Positions 22,284 to 30,846 of a stretch of 35,745 bases of DNA are shown one piece after another. The DNA is from JAKQHY01 sp034429475. GTDB taxonomy: Bacteria > Chloroflexota > Anaerolineae > B4-G1 > SLSP01. The notes under the pieces were generated by a model. The model did not search any database, had not been told where the DNA came from, and saw only the letters and a list, made by a program, of their open reading frames with translations. Every line of letters starts with the position of its first letter. The first letter of the stretch is position 1. Location of the stretch: assembly GCA_034429475.1 (NCBI GenBank), contig DAOUGD010000054.1:1-35745 (forward strand). Reading direction: 5' to 3'. Position numbers and translations under genes: made by a program.

Positions 22284-24284
22284 CTACTCCCCCATCAACA
22301 CCATCGCGCGACCGGCAACGGCTTCGGGGGTGAAGCCAAACGCTTCCTGCAAGTCCGCCGGGGGGGCCGACGCGCCAAAGCGATCCAGCCCAATGACAGC
22401 GCCATAGCGACCGGTGTATCGCTCCCACCCTAACGTGCTGCCGGCCTCAATCGCCAACCGCTTGATGACGTTGTCCGGCAGGATGCTGAGACGGTAGAAC
22501 AACGGCTGCTGGTCAAAAAGCTGCCAGCACGGCATACTGACGACGCGCGCGCCGATGTGACGGGCCTCCAACAACTGCTGCGCCGCCAACGCCAGCGCCA
22601 CCTCCGAGCCGGTGGCGATAAGGATCAGGTCTACACGCGACAGCGGCGAGTCCTTGAGGATATACGCGCCGCGCGTCACGCCATCCCACGCCTTTTCCGC
22701 CATGCCCTCCAATACGGGCAACGGCTGCCGCGTGAGCACCAGGCCGACGGGACCGCGACGCTCCATCAGCGCCAACCGCCACGCCGCCGCCGTCTCGTTC
22801 GCGTCCGCCGGACGGATGAGAGTCAGGCCGGGGATGGCCCGCAGCGCCATCAACTGCTCCACCGGCTGATGCGTCGGCCCATCCTCGCCCACATAGAACG
22901 AGTCGTGCGTCCAGACAAAGACCACGGGGGCTTTCATCATCGCCGCCAGCCGCACCGCCGGGCGCATGTAGTCCGAAAAGGCGAGGAATGTCCCACCGTA
23001 GACGCGCACGCCGCCATACAACGCCATCCCATTGAGCATCCCGCCCATCGCGTGCTCACGCGCCCCAAAATGGATGTTGCGCCCCAGAGGGCGATCCTTC
23101 GTGAAGTCGCCTGTGTCTTTGAGGAACGTTTGGGCGGAAGGTCCCACATCGGCGGCACCGCCGATCAATTCGGGGATGACAGGAGCCAGAGCATTGAGTA
23201 CCCTACTGGAAGCTGTACGGGTGGCAATCGGTACAGCATCGGAGCGGAAATGCGGCAGCGCGACCGGCCACCCTTCCGGCAGAGCGCCCCGTATCATGCG
23301 GTTAAACTCCGCCATCTCTTCAGGGTACTTCTGCTCGTACAGCGTTAACATGTCCCGCCAGCGCGCTTCGGCGCGTTCACCCTGCGGCGTCGCCAGCCGG
23401 TAGTGCGCCAGCACGTCGCCGGGAACAAAGAAGCGTTCCTCCGTCGGCCAGTCCAAAGCCATCTTGATCTGCTGCACTTCGGCCTCGCCCAACGGCCGCC
23501 GGAGCGCCATATCCTGGAAATGCGGGCTGCCATACGCGCTATGGGTGTGGCAGACGATGAGGTGCGGCTGCCCGGTCTGACGTCTGGCGGTGCGGATGGC
23601 CCTGTCAATCGCGTCCAGGTCGTGCCCGTCAATTTCCTGGACGCGCCAGTGGTAGGCCGCAAAGCGTGCCGGAACGTCCTCGGTAAAGGTCAAATCGGTC
23701 GAGCCTTCCAGGGAAACCCCATTAGCATCGTAAAAGCCGATCAAATTATCCAATCCCAGATGCCCGGCCAGCGACGCCGCCTCGTGCGTTGTCCCCTCCA
23801 TCAAGTCGCCATCCGACGCTACGACGTAGACGACGTGATCCACCAGCGGGAACTCCGGGCGATTGAAGCGCGCCGCCATATAGCGCGCTGCCATCGCCAT
23901 ACCAACGGCATTGGCGAAACCCTCTCCCAAGGGGCCGGTGGTCGCCTCGATTCCCAAATCCGCATCATACTCAGGATGACCGGCAGCCTTGCTGTCCAGT
24001 TGTCGGAACGTGCGGAGGTCTTTCAACGTGATCGGATAGCCGGTGAGGTACAGCAGGCTGTAAAGCAAAATCGCGCCATGCCCGGCGGAAAGGACGAAGC
24101 GGTCCCGGTTGGGCCAACGTGGATTGCGCGGATTGTGCTTGAGATGGCGCAGCCACAACGTATAAGCCACGTCCGCCATCCCCAACGGCATACCGGGATG
24201 ACCGCTGCCGGCCTGTTCGATGGCGTCCAGCGCCAGAATCCGCAAGGCGTGGATGCAACGCTGATCCAGAGCGGTTTTCGGCAT
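22284..24284 (-). CDS. tkt: Transketolase
   Basis: 666 residues, full length. It moves two-carbon ketol units between sugar phosphates in the pentose phosphate pathway, using thiamine diphosphate and Mg2+. Visible are the N-terminal QAGSGHPGMPLGMAD, the diphosphate motif SDGDLMEG (157-164) with N189 completing metal binding, the catalytic glutamate in GAREHAMGG (near 418) and the DSFYVGEDGPTHQPVEQL loop (about 473-490). The start codon lies 3 bp after the stop of the upstream hypothetical gene, so the two are translationally linked. No transaldolase or other pentose phosphate gene is nearby. Confidence 0.97.
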   Translation of the reverse strand: MPKTALDQRCIHALRILALDAIEQAGSGHPGMPLGMADVAYTLWLRHLKHNPRNPRWPNRDRFVLSAGHGAILLYSLLYLTGYPITLKDLRTFRQLDSKAAGHPEYDADLGIEATTGPLGEGFANAVGMAMAARYMAARFNRPEFPLVDHVVYVVASDGDLMEGTTHEAASLAGHLGLDNLIGFYDANGVSLEGSTDLTFTEDVPARFAAYHWRVQEIDGHDLDAIDRAIRTARRQTGQPHLIVCHTHSAYGSPHFQDMALRRPLGEAEVQQIKMALDWPTEERFFVPGDVLAHYRLATPQGERAEARWRDMLTLYEQKYPEEMAEFNRMIRGALPEGWPVALPHFRSDAVPIATRTASSRVLNALAPVIPELIGGAADVGPSAQTFLKDTGDFTKDRPLGRNIHFGAREHAMGGMLNGMALYGGVRVYGGTFLAFSDYMRPAVRLAAMMKAPVVFVWTHDSFYVGEDGPTHQPVEQLMALRAIPGLTLIRPADANETAAAWRLALMERRGPVGLVLTRQPLPVLEGMAEKAWDGVTRGAYILKDSPLSRVDLILIATGSEVALALAAQQLLEARHIGARVVSMPCWQLFDQQPLFYRLSILPDNVIKRLAIEAGSTLGWERYTGRYGAVIGLDRFGASAPPADLQEAFGFTPEAVAGRAMVLMGE

Positions 24285-24287
24285 ACG

Positions 24288-24923
24288 TTACCAATCCCCG
24301 GCCAGCGCGCGCAATGCCACCGTGACGCGGCGCGGGTTTTCAGTAAGCAAGCCGATGGATTCCCAATACTGCGCCAGCCGGGTCAGGGTGCGGGAAGAAG
24401 CCCGCCCCGCAAACGCGGCGCGCAGTTTGCGCAGCGTGAAGTAACCTTGCAGCTCATCCACCGCATACGCCACCAACTCCCGCTCCAACGCATTTAAGGT
24501 AGGGAAGGACGACGGCGGGCGCACCTGCGGATCAATGACAGCGGCCAGCAACATTTCCAGCCACATCACCGCATCGCTGATCAACTTGCCCATCTGGAAA
24601 TAGAGCCGGTTCGCCCATTCCGCCTCGCCTTCCAAGTCATGGATGAAGGGCGGCGAAGTCAACAGCGTGCCGTAAGCCGCAAACGGGAACTCCGCCGCGC
24701 TGAACTGCCCGACGCTCGGCGTGACGGCGACCGCGCGCAACACGTCCCAACGTTGCTCGGTCACGGTGAAGCCCATCTCAAACGTGACCAGAACACCGCC
24801 GGTGAGCCGCCAATACCAGCACGCGCCAATCCGTCCCTGATAGCCCGGCACCCGCGCCGCGACTTCTTCCAATATCTGATCGGCCAGGCTCAAAGCTTGA
24901 TAAGAGGGATAAAAAAGTGGCAT
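24288..24923 (-). CDS. Hypothetical protein upstream of transketolase
   Basis: 211 residues from the ATG at 24923, which AAAGGA precedes at good spacing. A longer frame starts with TTG at 24968 within a heptanucleotide tract and is not credible. No signal peptide or clear membrane helix is seen. The middle carries a W-x-L-T-G-G-V-L-V-T-F-E-M segment, and the C-terminal 70 residues look helical and winged-helix-like. I recognise no family. The gene ends 3 bp before tkt, so they are very likely one transcription unit. Confidence 0.7.
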   Translation of the reverse strand: MPLFYPSYQALSLADQILEEVAARVPGYQGRIGACWYWRLTGGVLVTFEMGFTVTEQRWDVLRAVAVTPSVGQFSAAEFPFAAYGTLLTSPPFIHDLEGEAEWANRLYFQMGKLISDAVMWLEMLLAAVIDPQVRPPSSFPTLNALERELVAYAVDELQGYFTLRKLRAAFAGRASSRTLTRLAQYWESIGLLTENPRRVTVALRALAGDW

Positions 24924-24954
24924 AGTTGTCCTTTCACAAGATAGGGTGCGGAAT

Positions 24955-25010
24955 GCGTCAAACGTCAAACGTCAAAATTGACGTTTGACGTTTGACGTTT
25001 CACGCTTCAC
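24955..25010. repeat. Heptanucleotide tract with perfect hairpin after the CCA gene
   Basis: Eight units of the ACGTCAA / GTTTGAC / GTTTCAC type in 7-bp register. Units 24961-24975 and 24978-24992 form a perfect 15-bp inverted repeat. The tract contains the stop codon of the CCA-type gene (25000) on the minus strand and lies just upstream of the next gene, where the hairpin could reduce read-through. Confidence 0.85.
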
Positions 25011-27654
25011 GTATTTCCCAATTTTTAACCAAAGCAATCTCTTCTTCCAACGTCGTGATTTCGCCGTCCAGCCGCGCGCGGCGCAGGGCGATGAAGATGT
25101 CGCGGAAGAGCGGGCCGGGCTTGAAGCCCAAATCGCGCAACGCTTTGCCAGTCAACTGCGGCTCGACGTGTCGCCATTCACGGGCATACTGCTCCAGACG
25201 CGCGCGCGCCACGTCGTCGTCGGTCGCCAGCCAGGCTACGGCCTGTACGTCGAGTGGCAGCGCTTCAAGCTGCGCCGCGATCTGGCTAGGTCGGGTGTGC
25301 CGCACCAACTCGTCCAACACGCGCGGCAATTCCGGCAGGATTTTCGCCCCCACACTGACAGTGCGCCGGATCAGCAGCCGTTCCACAATCTGCACAATGT
25401 CCGCCAGCGGCAGGCGATACAGGAACAGCGCCCAGTGCAGGAACAGGCGACCTTCCTCATCCGCCACGCCCCACACATCCAGATTCTCAGCTTGTCGCAG
25501 CCGGTCAAACCGCTCGTGCAGCCAATCATCGCAGACCAACGACGGGTGAATTTGCCGCAGCGCGCCCAACTCTTGCAAGCGATCCAGCGCGGCTGCGGGA
25601 CGCGCCTCCTTGAAGATGAGATCGAACTCGTGGCGGACGCGCCCGCCGGTGATGCGGTTGAGCATCGGCAGGGCGTCGGCGATGAGGCTCTCACTACGCG
25701 GATCGAGGTGAAAGTCCAGCCGCGCCTCGAAACGCGCCGCCCGCAAGATGCGCGTGGGATCGTCCACAAAGCTGAGGCTGTGCAGCACGCGGATAACGCC
25801 GGCCTCCATGTCGGCCTTGCCGCCGTAGAAATCCAGCAAATCGCCCCACCGCTGCGGATCGAGCCGGATCGCTAACGTGTTGATGGTAAAATCGCGCCGG
25901 TGCAAATCCTGCTTAATCGAACTGCGCTCCACCGTCGGCAGCGCGGTGGGATGCTCGTAGAATTCCGTGCGGGCCGTGACGAGATCAATGGAGGCGGGTA
26001 AGGAGTAAGGAGTAAGGAGTAAGGAGTAAGGAGTACCAGAAGATTGAGAAGTGGATTCGCACCGCTGCTCCTCTGCTTTCCAAATTCCTTCTGGCAACGT
26101 CCACTTCACCGTCCCAAACCGGCTGTGGGTGTGGATTTCGCCGCCATAGGCTTCCGCCAATGCCTGGCCCAGGACGATTGCATCCCCTTCTACCACCAGG
26201 TCTACGTCGCCAATGGGCTGACCGAGCAGCAGGTCGCGCACGATGCCGCCGACGAAGTAGATGGTGAACCCCAATTCCGCCGCGCGCGCCCCGATGGCGC
26301 GGATCAAATCGAGCAGCAGTCGCGGGAACGCCTCCGCCATCAGTTGCGCCATCTGCCGCCGCTCCGATTCCTGCGCGGAAGGCGGCATCCGAATCATGTC
26401 AGTGCGCGTGACCACGCCGATCACCCGCCCCTCTTCGACGACAGGAATCTGCCCCCACCCGCTGTGGATCATCAGCGTGCGCACCCGCTCCGCCGAATCC
26501 TCCGGCGCGACGGCGACTTCACCGGGCTGCATGATCCGGTAGACCGGCTGTCGCTCCCAGTGATGCTGCATGGCGCGATCCACCGCATTGCGCGTGACTA
26601 GTCCCATCACGCGCCCGGCAGCGTCCACCACCGGGAAACCCTCGTGACCGGTGCGCAACATTTGCTGGGCGGCCAACGTCACCGGCGTGTGCGGTTCGAC
26701 GGTGCGGACGCCATGCGACATCAAATCGCGCACGGTGACGCGCGGGCGCACGAAACCCGGCAGCATCCCGCGCAGTTCCTCGTACACGTCCAGGGCCGGA
26801 CGCCGATGAATCAGGGCGGCCGCTGCCCGGGCGTGGCCGCCGCCACCGAAATACTGCGCCACTTCGGACACGTTGATGTCGTCAGTGGTGCTGCGCGACA
26901 CCAACTGCGTGTTTTCACCGAGTTGCACCAGGACAAAGAGCGCGGAAGGGTCAAAGAGATCGCGCAGCTTGTGGGCCAGCGTGGAGATTTCTTCTTCCAC
27001 ATTGGGTGGCGACTGCGCCCAACTCAGAACTATGGGATGACCGTCCACCATCACCGTCTCGGTGTGCGCACGCAGGTCGCCGTAAATCGTCTGCTGCACC
27101 GGCGTCAGCGGATGTTCGAGGAACTCCCCCGCGATTTCCAGGCTCGCGCCCTGCTCCATCAGCCAGGCGGCGGCGCGCAAATCGCGGGACGACGTGGCGC
27201 CGTAGGTCAGCGCGCCGGTATCCTCGTAGATGCCGGCCAGCAGCAGCGTCGCCTCGATGCCGGAGAGGGGAATCAGCCGCGCCGAGAGCGCCTCCACCAG
27301 CAGCGTCGTCGTCGCACCGAGCATGTCGCCCTGGAAGCGCCATCCCTCCGGCAGCGACTCCGGTGGCGTGTGGTGGTCAATGATGAGCACGTCGCTGATG
27401 TGCTTCCCCATTCCCCGGATCGTCGTGAGGCCCTGGGTATCCACCAGAATGACGCGCTTCACCCGCCGTCCGCGCGGGATGATCTCGCGGCTAACGAAAG
27501 GCAGTTCCGCGCCGTACAGATCGAGGTACGCCTGCACGTTGCGATTGATGCGCAGCGGCAGCACCGGCCGGGCGTTGGGGTACAACTTGTGCACTCCCAG
27601 CAGGCTGGCGATGGCGTCAAAATCGGCGTTTTCGTGGGTCAGGATGATTTGCAT
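25000..27654 (-). CDS. DHH - DHHA1 - CBS x2 - tRNA nucleotidyltransferase fusion (CCA/poly(A) polymerase family)
   Basis: 884 residues. A DHH phosphoesterase domain comes first (HENADFDAIAS at 7-17, DHH at 93-95), with DHHA1 to about 300 (GGGGHARAA near 270-278). Two CBS domains follow (about 310-365 and 373-425), then a class II nucleotidyltransferase domain with FVGGIVRDLLLG (467-478), metal-binding D483-V-D485 and RRDFTINTL (586-594), and an RNA-binding tail. This fusion is known in several phyla; family members add A or CCA to tRNA ends. Residues about 542-555 are read from a 42-bp heptanucleotide tract, part of a larger loop insertion (about 523-555) between two catalytic strands. The ATG at 27654 has no good ribosome binding site. 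Confidence 0.92.
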   Translation of the reverse strand: MQIILTHENADFDAIASLLGVHKLYPNARPVLPLRINRNVQAYLDLYGAELPFVSREIIPRGRRVKRVILVDTQGLTTIRGMGKHISDVLIIDHHTPPESLPEGWRFQGDMLGATTTLLVEALSARLIPLSGIEATLLLAGIYEDTGALTYGATSSRDLRAAAWLMEQGASLEIAGEFLEHPLTPVQQTIYGDLRAHTETVMVDGHPIVLSWAQSPPNVEEEISTLAHKLRDLFDPSALFVLVQLGENTQLVSRSTTDDINVSEVAQYFGGGGHARAAAALIHRRPALDVYEELRGMLPGFVRPRVTVRDLMSHGVRTVEPHTPVTLAAQQMLRTGHEGFPVVDAAGRVMGLVTRNAVDRAMQHHWERQPVYRIMQPGEVAVAPEDSAERVRTLMIHSGWGQIPVVEEGRVIGVVTRTDMIRMPPSAQESERRQMAQLMAEAFPRLLLDLIRAIGARAAELGFTIYFVGGIVRDLLLGQPIGDVDLVVEGDAIVLGQALAEAYGGEIHTHSRFGTVKWTLPEGIWKAEEQRCESTSQSSGTPYSLLLTPYSLPASIDLVTARTEFYEHPTALPTVERSSIKQDLHRRDFTINTLAIRLDPQRWGDLLDFYGGKADMEAGVIRVLHSLSFVDDPTRILRAARFEARLDFHLDPRSESLIADALPMLNRITGGRVRHEFDLIFKEARPAAALDRLQELGALRQIHPSLVCDDWLHERFDRLRQAENLDVWGVADEEGRLFLHWALFLYRLPLADIVQIVERLLIRRTVSVGAKILPELPRVLDELVRHTRPSQIAAQLEALPLDVQAVAWLATDDDVARARLEQYAREWRHVEPQLTGKALRDLGFKPGPLFRDIFIALRRARLDGEITTLEEEIALVKNWEIREA
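25996..26037. repeat. Tract of six heptanucleotide units inside the DHH-CBS-CCA gene
   Basis: GGGTAAG, four copies of GAGTAAG and GAGTACC run in perfect 7-bp register, 42 bp (2 x 21), and are translated as PYSLLLT-type residues in a loop of the nucleotidyltransferase domain. Confidence 0.92.
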
Positions 27655-27667
27655 GGTAGGTATGGGA

Positions 27668-27762
27668 AATGAGTCATGAGTAATGGGTATTCAAACCCTA
27701 TCGGCTTCTTCAACAATATGTAACCATTATACCCCATGGCGACAAGAAACGTGAAATGTGAA
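27668..27762. repeat. Short heptad runs upstream of the DHH-CBS-CCA gene
   Basis: Three units (AATGAGT, CATGAGT, AATGGGT) at 27668-27688 and two (ACGTGAA, ATGTGAA) at 27749-27762. They lie in the 27655-27875 gap between divergent genes. No clear promoter was identified in that gap. Confidence 0.5.
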
Positions 27763-27826
27763 GACGTTTCCCATTTTACGCACTGGCGTTTTTGGGGTAA
27801 GATAGAGTCAGTTGCTCATACACTAC

Positions 27827-27861
27827 TTGACTTTCGACCTTGCACTTTCGACTTTAGACTT
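27827..27861. repeat. Five-unit heptanucleotide tract before the small membrane protein
   Basis: TTGACTT, TCGACCT, TGCACTT, TCGACTT and TAGACTT follow each other in exact 7-bp register and end 14 bp before the ATG at 27876. Confidence 0.8.
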
Positions 27862-27875
27862 ATGGAGTTTAAACT

Positions 27876-28091
27876 ATGGTACGACGACGATATACCCATC
27901 ATTCCACCACGCGGCAGAAAGTGCGACTGCGCGGCAGCGAGCGCATCCTTTTTATCCTGGGCGCGACGCTCTACGTAGTGGGGCTGCTCGGCGGCCTGGG
28001 ACTGCTCCCTATGCCCTCGGCCACCGCCATCCTGCTCCTGGCCGTCGGCGGCGGCCTGGAAATGGCTGTGATGGGGATGTTGATTTTTTAG
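27876..28091 (+). CDS. Small two-helix membrane protein
   Basis: 71 residues. A basic N-terminus (R-R-R, H-H, R-Q-K-V-R) is followed by two hydrophobic helices (about 25-43 and 48-70) separated by a short P-M-P turn, so both ends probably face the cytoplasm. I recognise no family. GGAG lies eight bases before the ATG, which supports translation. It is followed 92 bp downstream by xseA on the same strand. The role is unknown. Confidence 0.6.
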   Translation: MVRRRYTHHSTTRQKVRLRGSERILFILGATLYVVGLLGGLGLLPMPSATAILLLAVGGGLEMAVMGMLIF

Positions 28092-28096
28092 GAGAA

Positions 28097-28159
28097 ACTG
28101 GAAATCAGTAACTGGAAACTGGTTGCCGGTTTCCAATGACCGATTTCTGAGCACCGATT
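28097..28159. repeat. Diverged heptanucleotide tract between the small protein and xseA
   Basis: Units of the AACTGGA type are followed by a 14-bp period around ACCGATTTC. GGAAACTGG (28115-28123) and CCGGTTTCC (28127-28135) form a hairpin with one wobble pair. Confidence 0.55.
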
Positions 28160-28183
28160 TCCACCGTTGAGGATACGCCAACC

Positions 28184-29446
28184 ATGCAAAGTCAACTAGA
28201 CCTTTTTTCCCAAGCCCCCACACCCTATTCTGTGAGCGAAATTACGGCGCGGATTCGCGCATTGTTGGAGCGCGAGCCGGTGCTGCAAGATTTCTGGGTC
28301 ATGGGGGAAATCTCGAATTTTTCACGCGCCTCGTCGGGGCATCTCTACTTCACGCTCAAAGACGCGGGGGCGGCCTTGAGCGCCGTCGTCTGGCGTGCAC
28401 AGGCGCAGGCGATGCGCTATCTCCCCGCCAACGGCGACAAGGTGCTGGCGCACGGAAAGATCGGCGTCTACGAGCCGGGTGGACGCTACCAGATGTACGT
28501 GGACGCCCTACGCCCGGCCGGACGCGGCGACCTGCACGCCGAGTTCGAGCGGCTCAAGGCGCAGTTGGACGCCGAAGGGCTGTTCGCGCCGGAACGCAAG
28601 CGACCGCTGCCGCCGCATCCCCGCCGCATCGGCGTCGTCACGTCGCCCACGACGGCGGCCTTCCGCGACGTGCTCAACGTGCTGGGCCGCCGCTATCCCC
28701 TGGCCGAGGTGCTACTCTCCCCGACGCCGGTACAGGGCGACGCGGCCCCGCCGCAAATCGTGGCTGCGTTGGCCGCGCTCAATGCCTATTGCTCCTCTCC
28801 TGCCAGGGGGGGGGGAGGGGATGGGATAGACGTGATCCTGGTCGTGCGCGGCGGCGGCTCGCTGGAGGACCTGTGGGCTTTCAACGACGAGCGCGTGGCG
28901 CGGGCGATAGCCGCGTCGCGGCTACCGGTGGTCAGCGGTGTCGGCCACGAGATTGACTTCACGCTGGCGGATTTCGCGGCGGACTTGCGCGCGCCCACCC
29001 CTTCGGCGGCGGCGGAACTGGCGACGCCGGACGTCGCCGAACTGCGGGCAACGTTGGCACAGCGGCAGGCCCGATTAGAGCGCGTCTTCGCGGCGGACAT
29101 CGCAGGACGGCGCGAGCGGGTAACGCAGATGACGCGCTCTCTGGAACACCTCGCGCCGTTGACGCGCCTCGCCAGCGCGCGGCAACGGGTGGACGATCTG
29201 GCGGCGCGGGCGGATTTGGCCTTGGCGCGCCAGATAGAAGCGCAACGCCAGCGCGTAACAGCGTTGGCCGCGCGGCTAGAAGCGCTCAACCCAGAGGCGG
29301 TGCTCTCACGGGGCTACGCCATCGTCCACGAGCGCGAGACAGGGAAAGTGCTCACGCAGGCGGCGCAAGTCACACCGGGGCTGGCGCTGACGATCCAATG
29401 GCAGGATGGCGAAATGGCGGCGGAAGTGGTAGACGGTAGACAGTAG
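28184..29446 (+). CDS. xseA: Exodeoxyribonuclease VII large subunit
   Basis: 420 residues. With the small subunit XseB it degrades single-stranded DNA from both ends. The N-terminal OB-fold (about 14-105) starts with YSVSEITARIRALLE; the catalytic domain carries GVVTSPTTAAFRDVL, the VVRGGGSLEDLWAFND motif, and GVGHEIDFTLADFAADLRAPTPSAAAEL, all diagnostic. A long coiled helical region follows and the C-terminal NPEAVLSRGYAI motif is intact. About 14 residues (YCSSPARGGGGDG-like) are inserted before the RGGGS strand, read from a stretch with ten consecutive G. The last residues and the stop come from a heptanucleotide hairpin. xseB is not found downstream. Confidence 0.95.
   Translation: MQSQLDLFSQAPTPYSVSEITARIRALLEREPVLQDFWVMGEISNFSRASSGHLYFTLKDAGAALSAVVWRAQAQAMRYLPANGDKVLAHGKIGVYEPGGRYQMYVDALRPAGRGDLHAEFERLKAQLDAEGLFAPERKRPLPPHPRRIGVVTSPTTAAFRDVLNVLGRRYPLAEVLLSPTPVQGDAAPPQIVAALAALNAYCSSPARGGGGDGIDVILVVRGGGSLEDLWAFNDERVARAIAASRLPVVSGVGHEIDFTLADFAADLRAPTPSAAAELATPDVAELRATLAQRQARLERVFAADIAGRRERVTQMTRSLEHLAPLTRLASARQRVDDLAARADLALARQIEAQRQRVTALAARLEALNPEAVLSRGYAIVHERETGKVLTQAAQVTPGLALTIQWQDGEMAAEVVDGRQ
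28806..28815 (+). repeat. Run of ten G inside xseA
   Basis: Ten consecutive G lie within the in-frame insertion of xseA. One base gained or lost would break the frame before the catalytic RGGGS motif. It could be a slippage-prone site or a sequencing weak point. Confidence 0.7.
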
Positions 29447-29495
29447 CCGGTAGACAGGGCTGTTCCCTGTCTACCGGCTACCGTTTACCGTCTAC
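29429..29495. terminator. Long heptanucleotide hairpin between convergent xseA and permease genes
   Basis: Arms 29429-29459 and 29465-29495 are 31-bp inverted copies with two mismatches and a 5-nt loop. Each arm is built of four 7-bp units of the GTAGACG / GTAGACA / GTAGCCG type. The stop codons of xseA (29444-29446) and of the permease (29492-29494) both lie inside the arms. A bidirectional terminator is the likely function. Confidence 0.8.
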
Positions 29496-30844
29496 TCATA
29501 CTTCAACGCGCGGATGGGGCTGAGGGCGGCAGCGCGGATGGCGGGGTAGACGCCGGAGACGACGCCGATGAGGGTCGCAAAGACGATGGCGAAACCCAGT
29601 AGCCACAACGGGGTGGACGTAAGCGCCTGGACTTCTTGCCCAGGCCCGGTGGGTAAGAATCCGCCTCCACCGCCCTGCGCGATGAGCGATTGCCCCACCA
29701 CGTTGATGACGGCATTGACGCCCAATGCCAGCAGGATGCCGCCGATGCCCCCCAGGAAGCCAATGCTCCCCGCTTCCGCCAAAAAGACCGACATCACGTC
29801 CTGGTTGGTCGCCCCGATGGCCTTCATCAAGCCGATCTCGCGCGTGCGCTCGTAGATCGCCATCACCATCGTGTTCGCAATGCCAAACGCGGCCACGAGC
29901 AGCGCCACCGCCCCGATGCCACCCAGGATCGCCTGGAAGATCAGGAAGAAGCGGTTAATGCTCTCCAACTGCTGGCGGTCGGATTGGACGGTGAACCCCT
30001 GATCCTTGAGCTGCTGCTCGACGGTCGGCGCGAGGTTAGGGTCGGAGACTTTGACCAATGCCTGCTGATAGTCTTTGCGCGCCGGCTGTTGAGATTCCGG
30101 CGGCAATGTTGAGTTGAGCCGCTGATTAAGCCGCTGCGCTTCTTTAAGCGGCATAAAGATGCTGTAATCGTACATATACCCCTGGCGTTTGAGCTGCCCC
30201 ACCACTTCCAGCCGCGCCACCACACTTTCTGAGGGGTACATATCCATCTCGCTGTAGGTGTACTGGATCATCTGGAGGGTCTGACCGAGCAATTCCGGGG
30301 CCGGCGGGGTCGTCTCGCTGTTCTCGCGCTCTTCCCAGGGGATGAAGTTCTCCGGCACGGTCGCGCCAATGATGACTTGCCCCCGATACATGTCCAATGT
30401 GCCGCGATCCAGTTCGATGATCGTGGTGAAGCTATCCATGTCTACGCCGTAAATCTGCCCCCAGCCGTCCTGGCGATCCAGCCGAAGCGGGCCTTGCATT
30501 TGCACGTCCAGGAAGGGCGTCACGGCGATCACGCCCTCCATCGCGCGGATTTGTTCCAACGCAGCGTCATCCAACACCGCAGATTGGGGTTGATCCTGCC
30601 CATCGCCCCGCTTCTCCGCCGGGTAAGAAGCCATCCAATAGCTATCATTGCGCACCATCAATTCGTCGAGGCCGCCCATCCCGTAAAGACTCTCGGTCGC
30701 CATTTTTTGCAGCCCGGCGCCCAACGAGACGAGCACGATGACCGCCGCCGTGCCGATGATGACGCCAATCGCCGTCATCGCCACGCGGGCCTTCATGCGT
30801 TTGAGGTTGCTGAGAACTAAACGGAGTAAATCACGGATAGTCAT
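29492..30844 (-). CDS. MacB/FtsX-type ABC transporter permease
   Basis: About 450 residues from the ATG at 30844; an earlier ATG at 30886 lies inside a heptanucleotide tract and would add residues with no family match. One N-terminal helix (about 20-42), a large extracytoplasmic domain (about 45-310) and three C-terminal helices give the MacB layout, with G-V-I-I-G-T-A-A-V-I early and an E-R-T-R-E-I-G-L-M-K-A-I-G-A-T coupling helix in the C-terminal part, both typical. Such permeases, with a LolD/MacB-like ATPase, transmit force across the membrane for export or envelope work. The ATPase, a secreted CARDB-like protein and a YIP1 protein are encoded upstream on the same strand. Confidence 0.9.
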   Translation of the reverse strand: MTIRDLLRLVLSNLKRMKARVAMTAIGVIIGTAAVIVLVSLGAGLQKMATESLYGMGGLDELMVRNDSYWMASYPAEKRGDGQDQPQSAVLDDAALEQIRAMEGVIAVTPFLDVQMQGPLRLDRQDGWGQIYGVDMDSFTTIIELDRGTLDMYRGQVIIGATVPENFIPWEERENSETTPPAPELLGQTLQMIQYTYSEMDMYPSESVVARLEVVGQLKRQGYMYDYSIFMPLKEAQRLNQRLNSTLPPESQQPARKDYQQALVKVSDPNLAPTVEQQLKDQGFTVQSDRQQLESINRFFLIFQAILGGIGAVALLVAAFGIANTMVMAIYERTREIGLMKAIGATNQDVMSVFLAEAGSIGFLGGIGGILLALGVNAVINVVGQSLIAQGGGGGFLPTGPGQEVQALTSTPLWLLGFAIVFATLIGVVSGVYPAIRAAALSPIRALKYE

Positions 30845-30846
30845 AA

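Noticed and set aside
23403..24497. Open frame of about 364 codons on the plus strand
   Set aside because: It lies opposite transketolase and the hypothetical gene, with the composition of a high-GC shadow frame.
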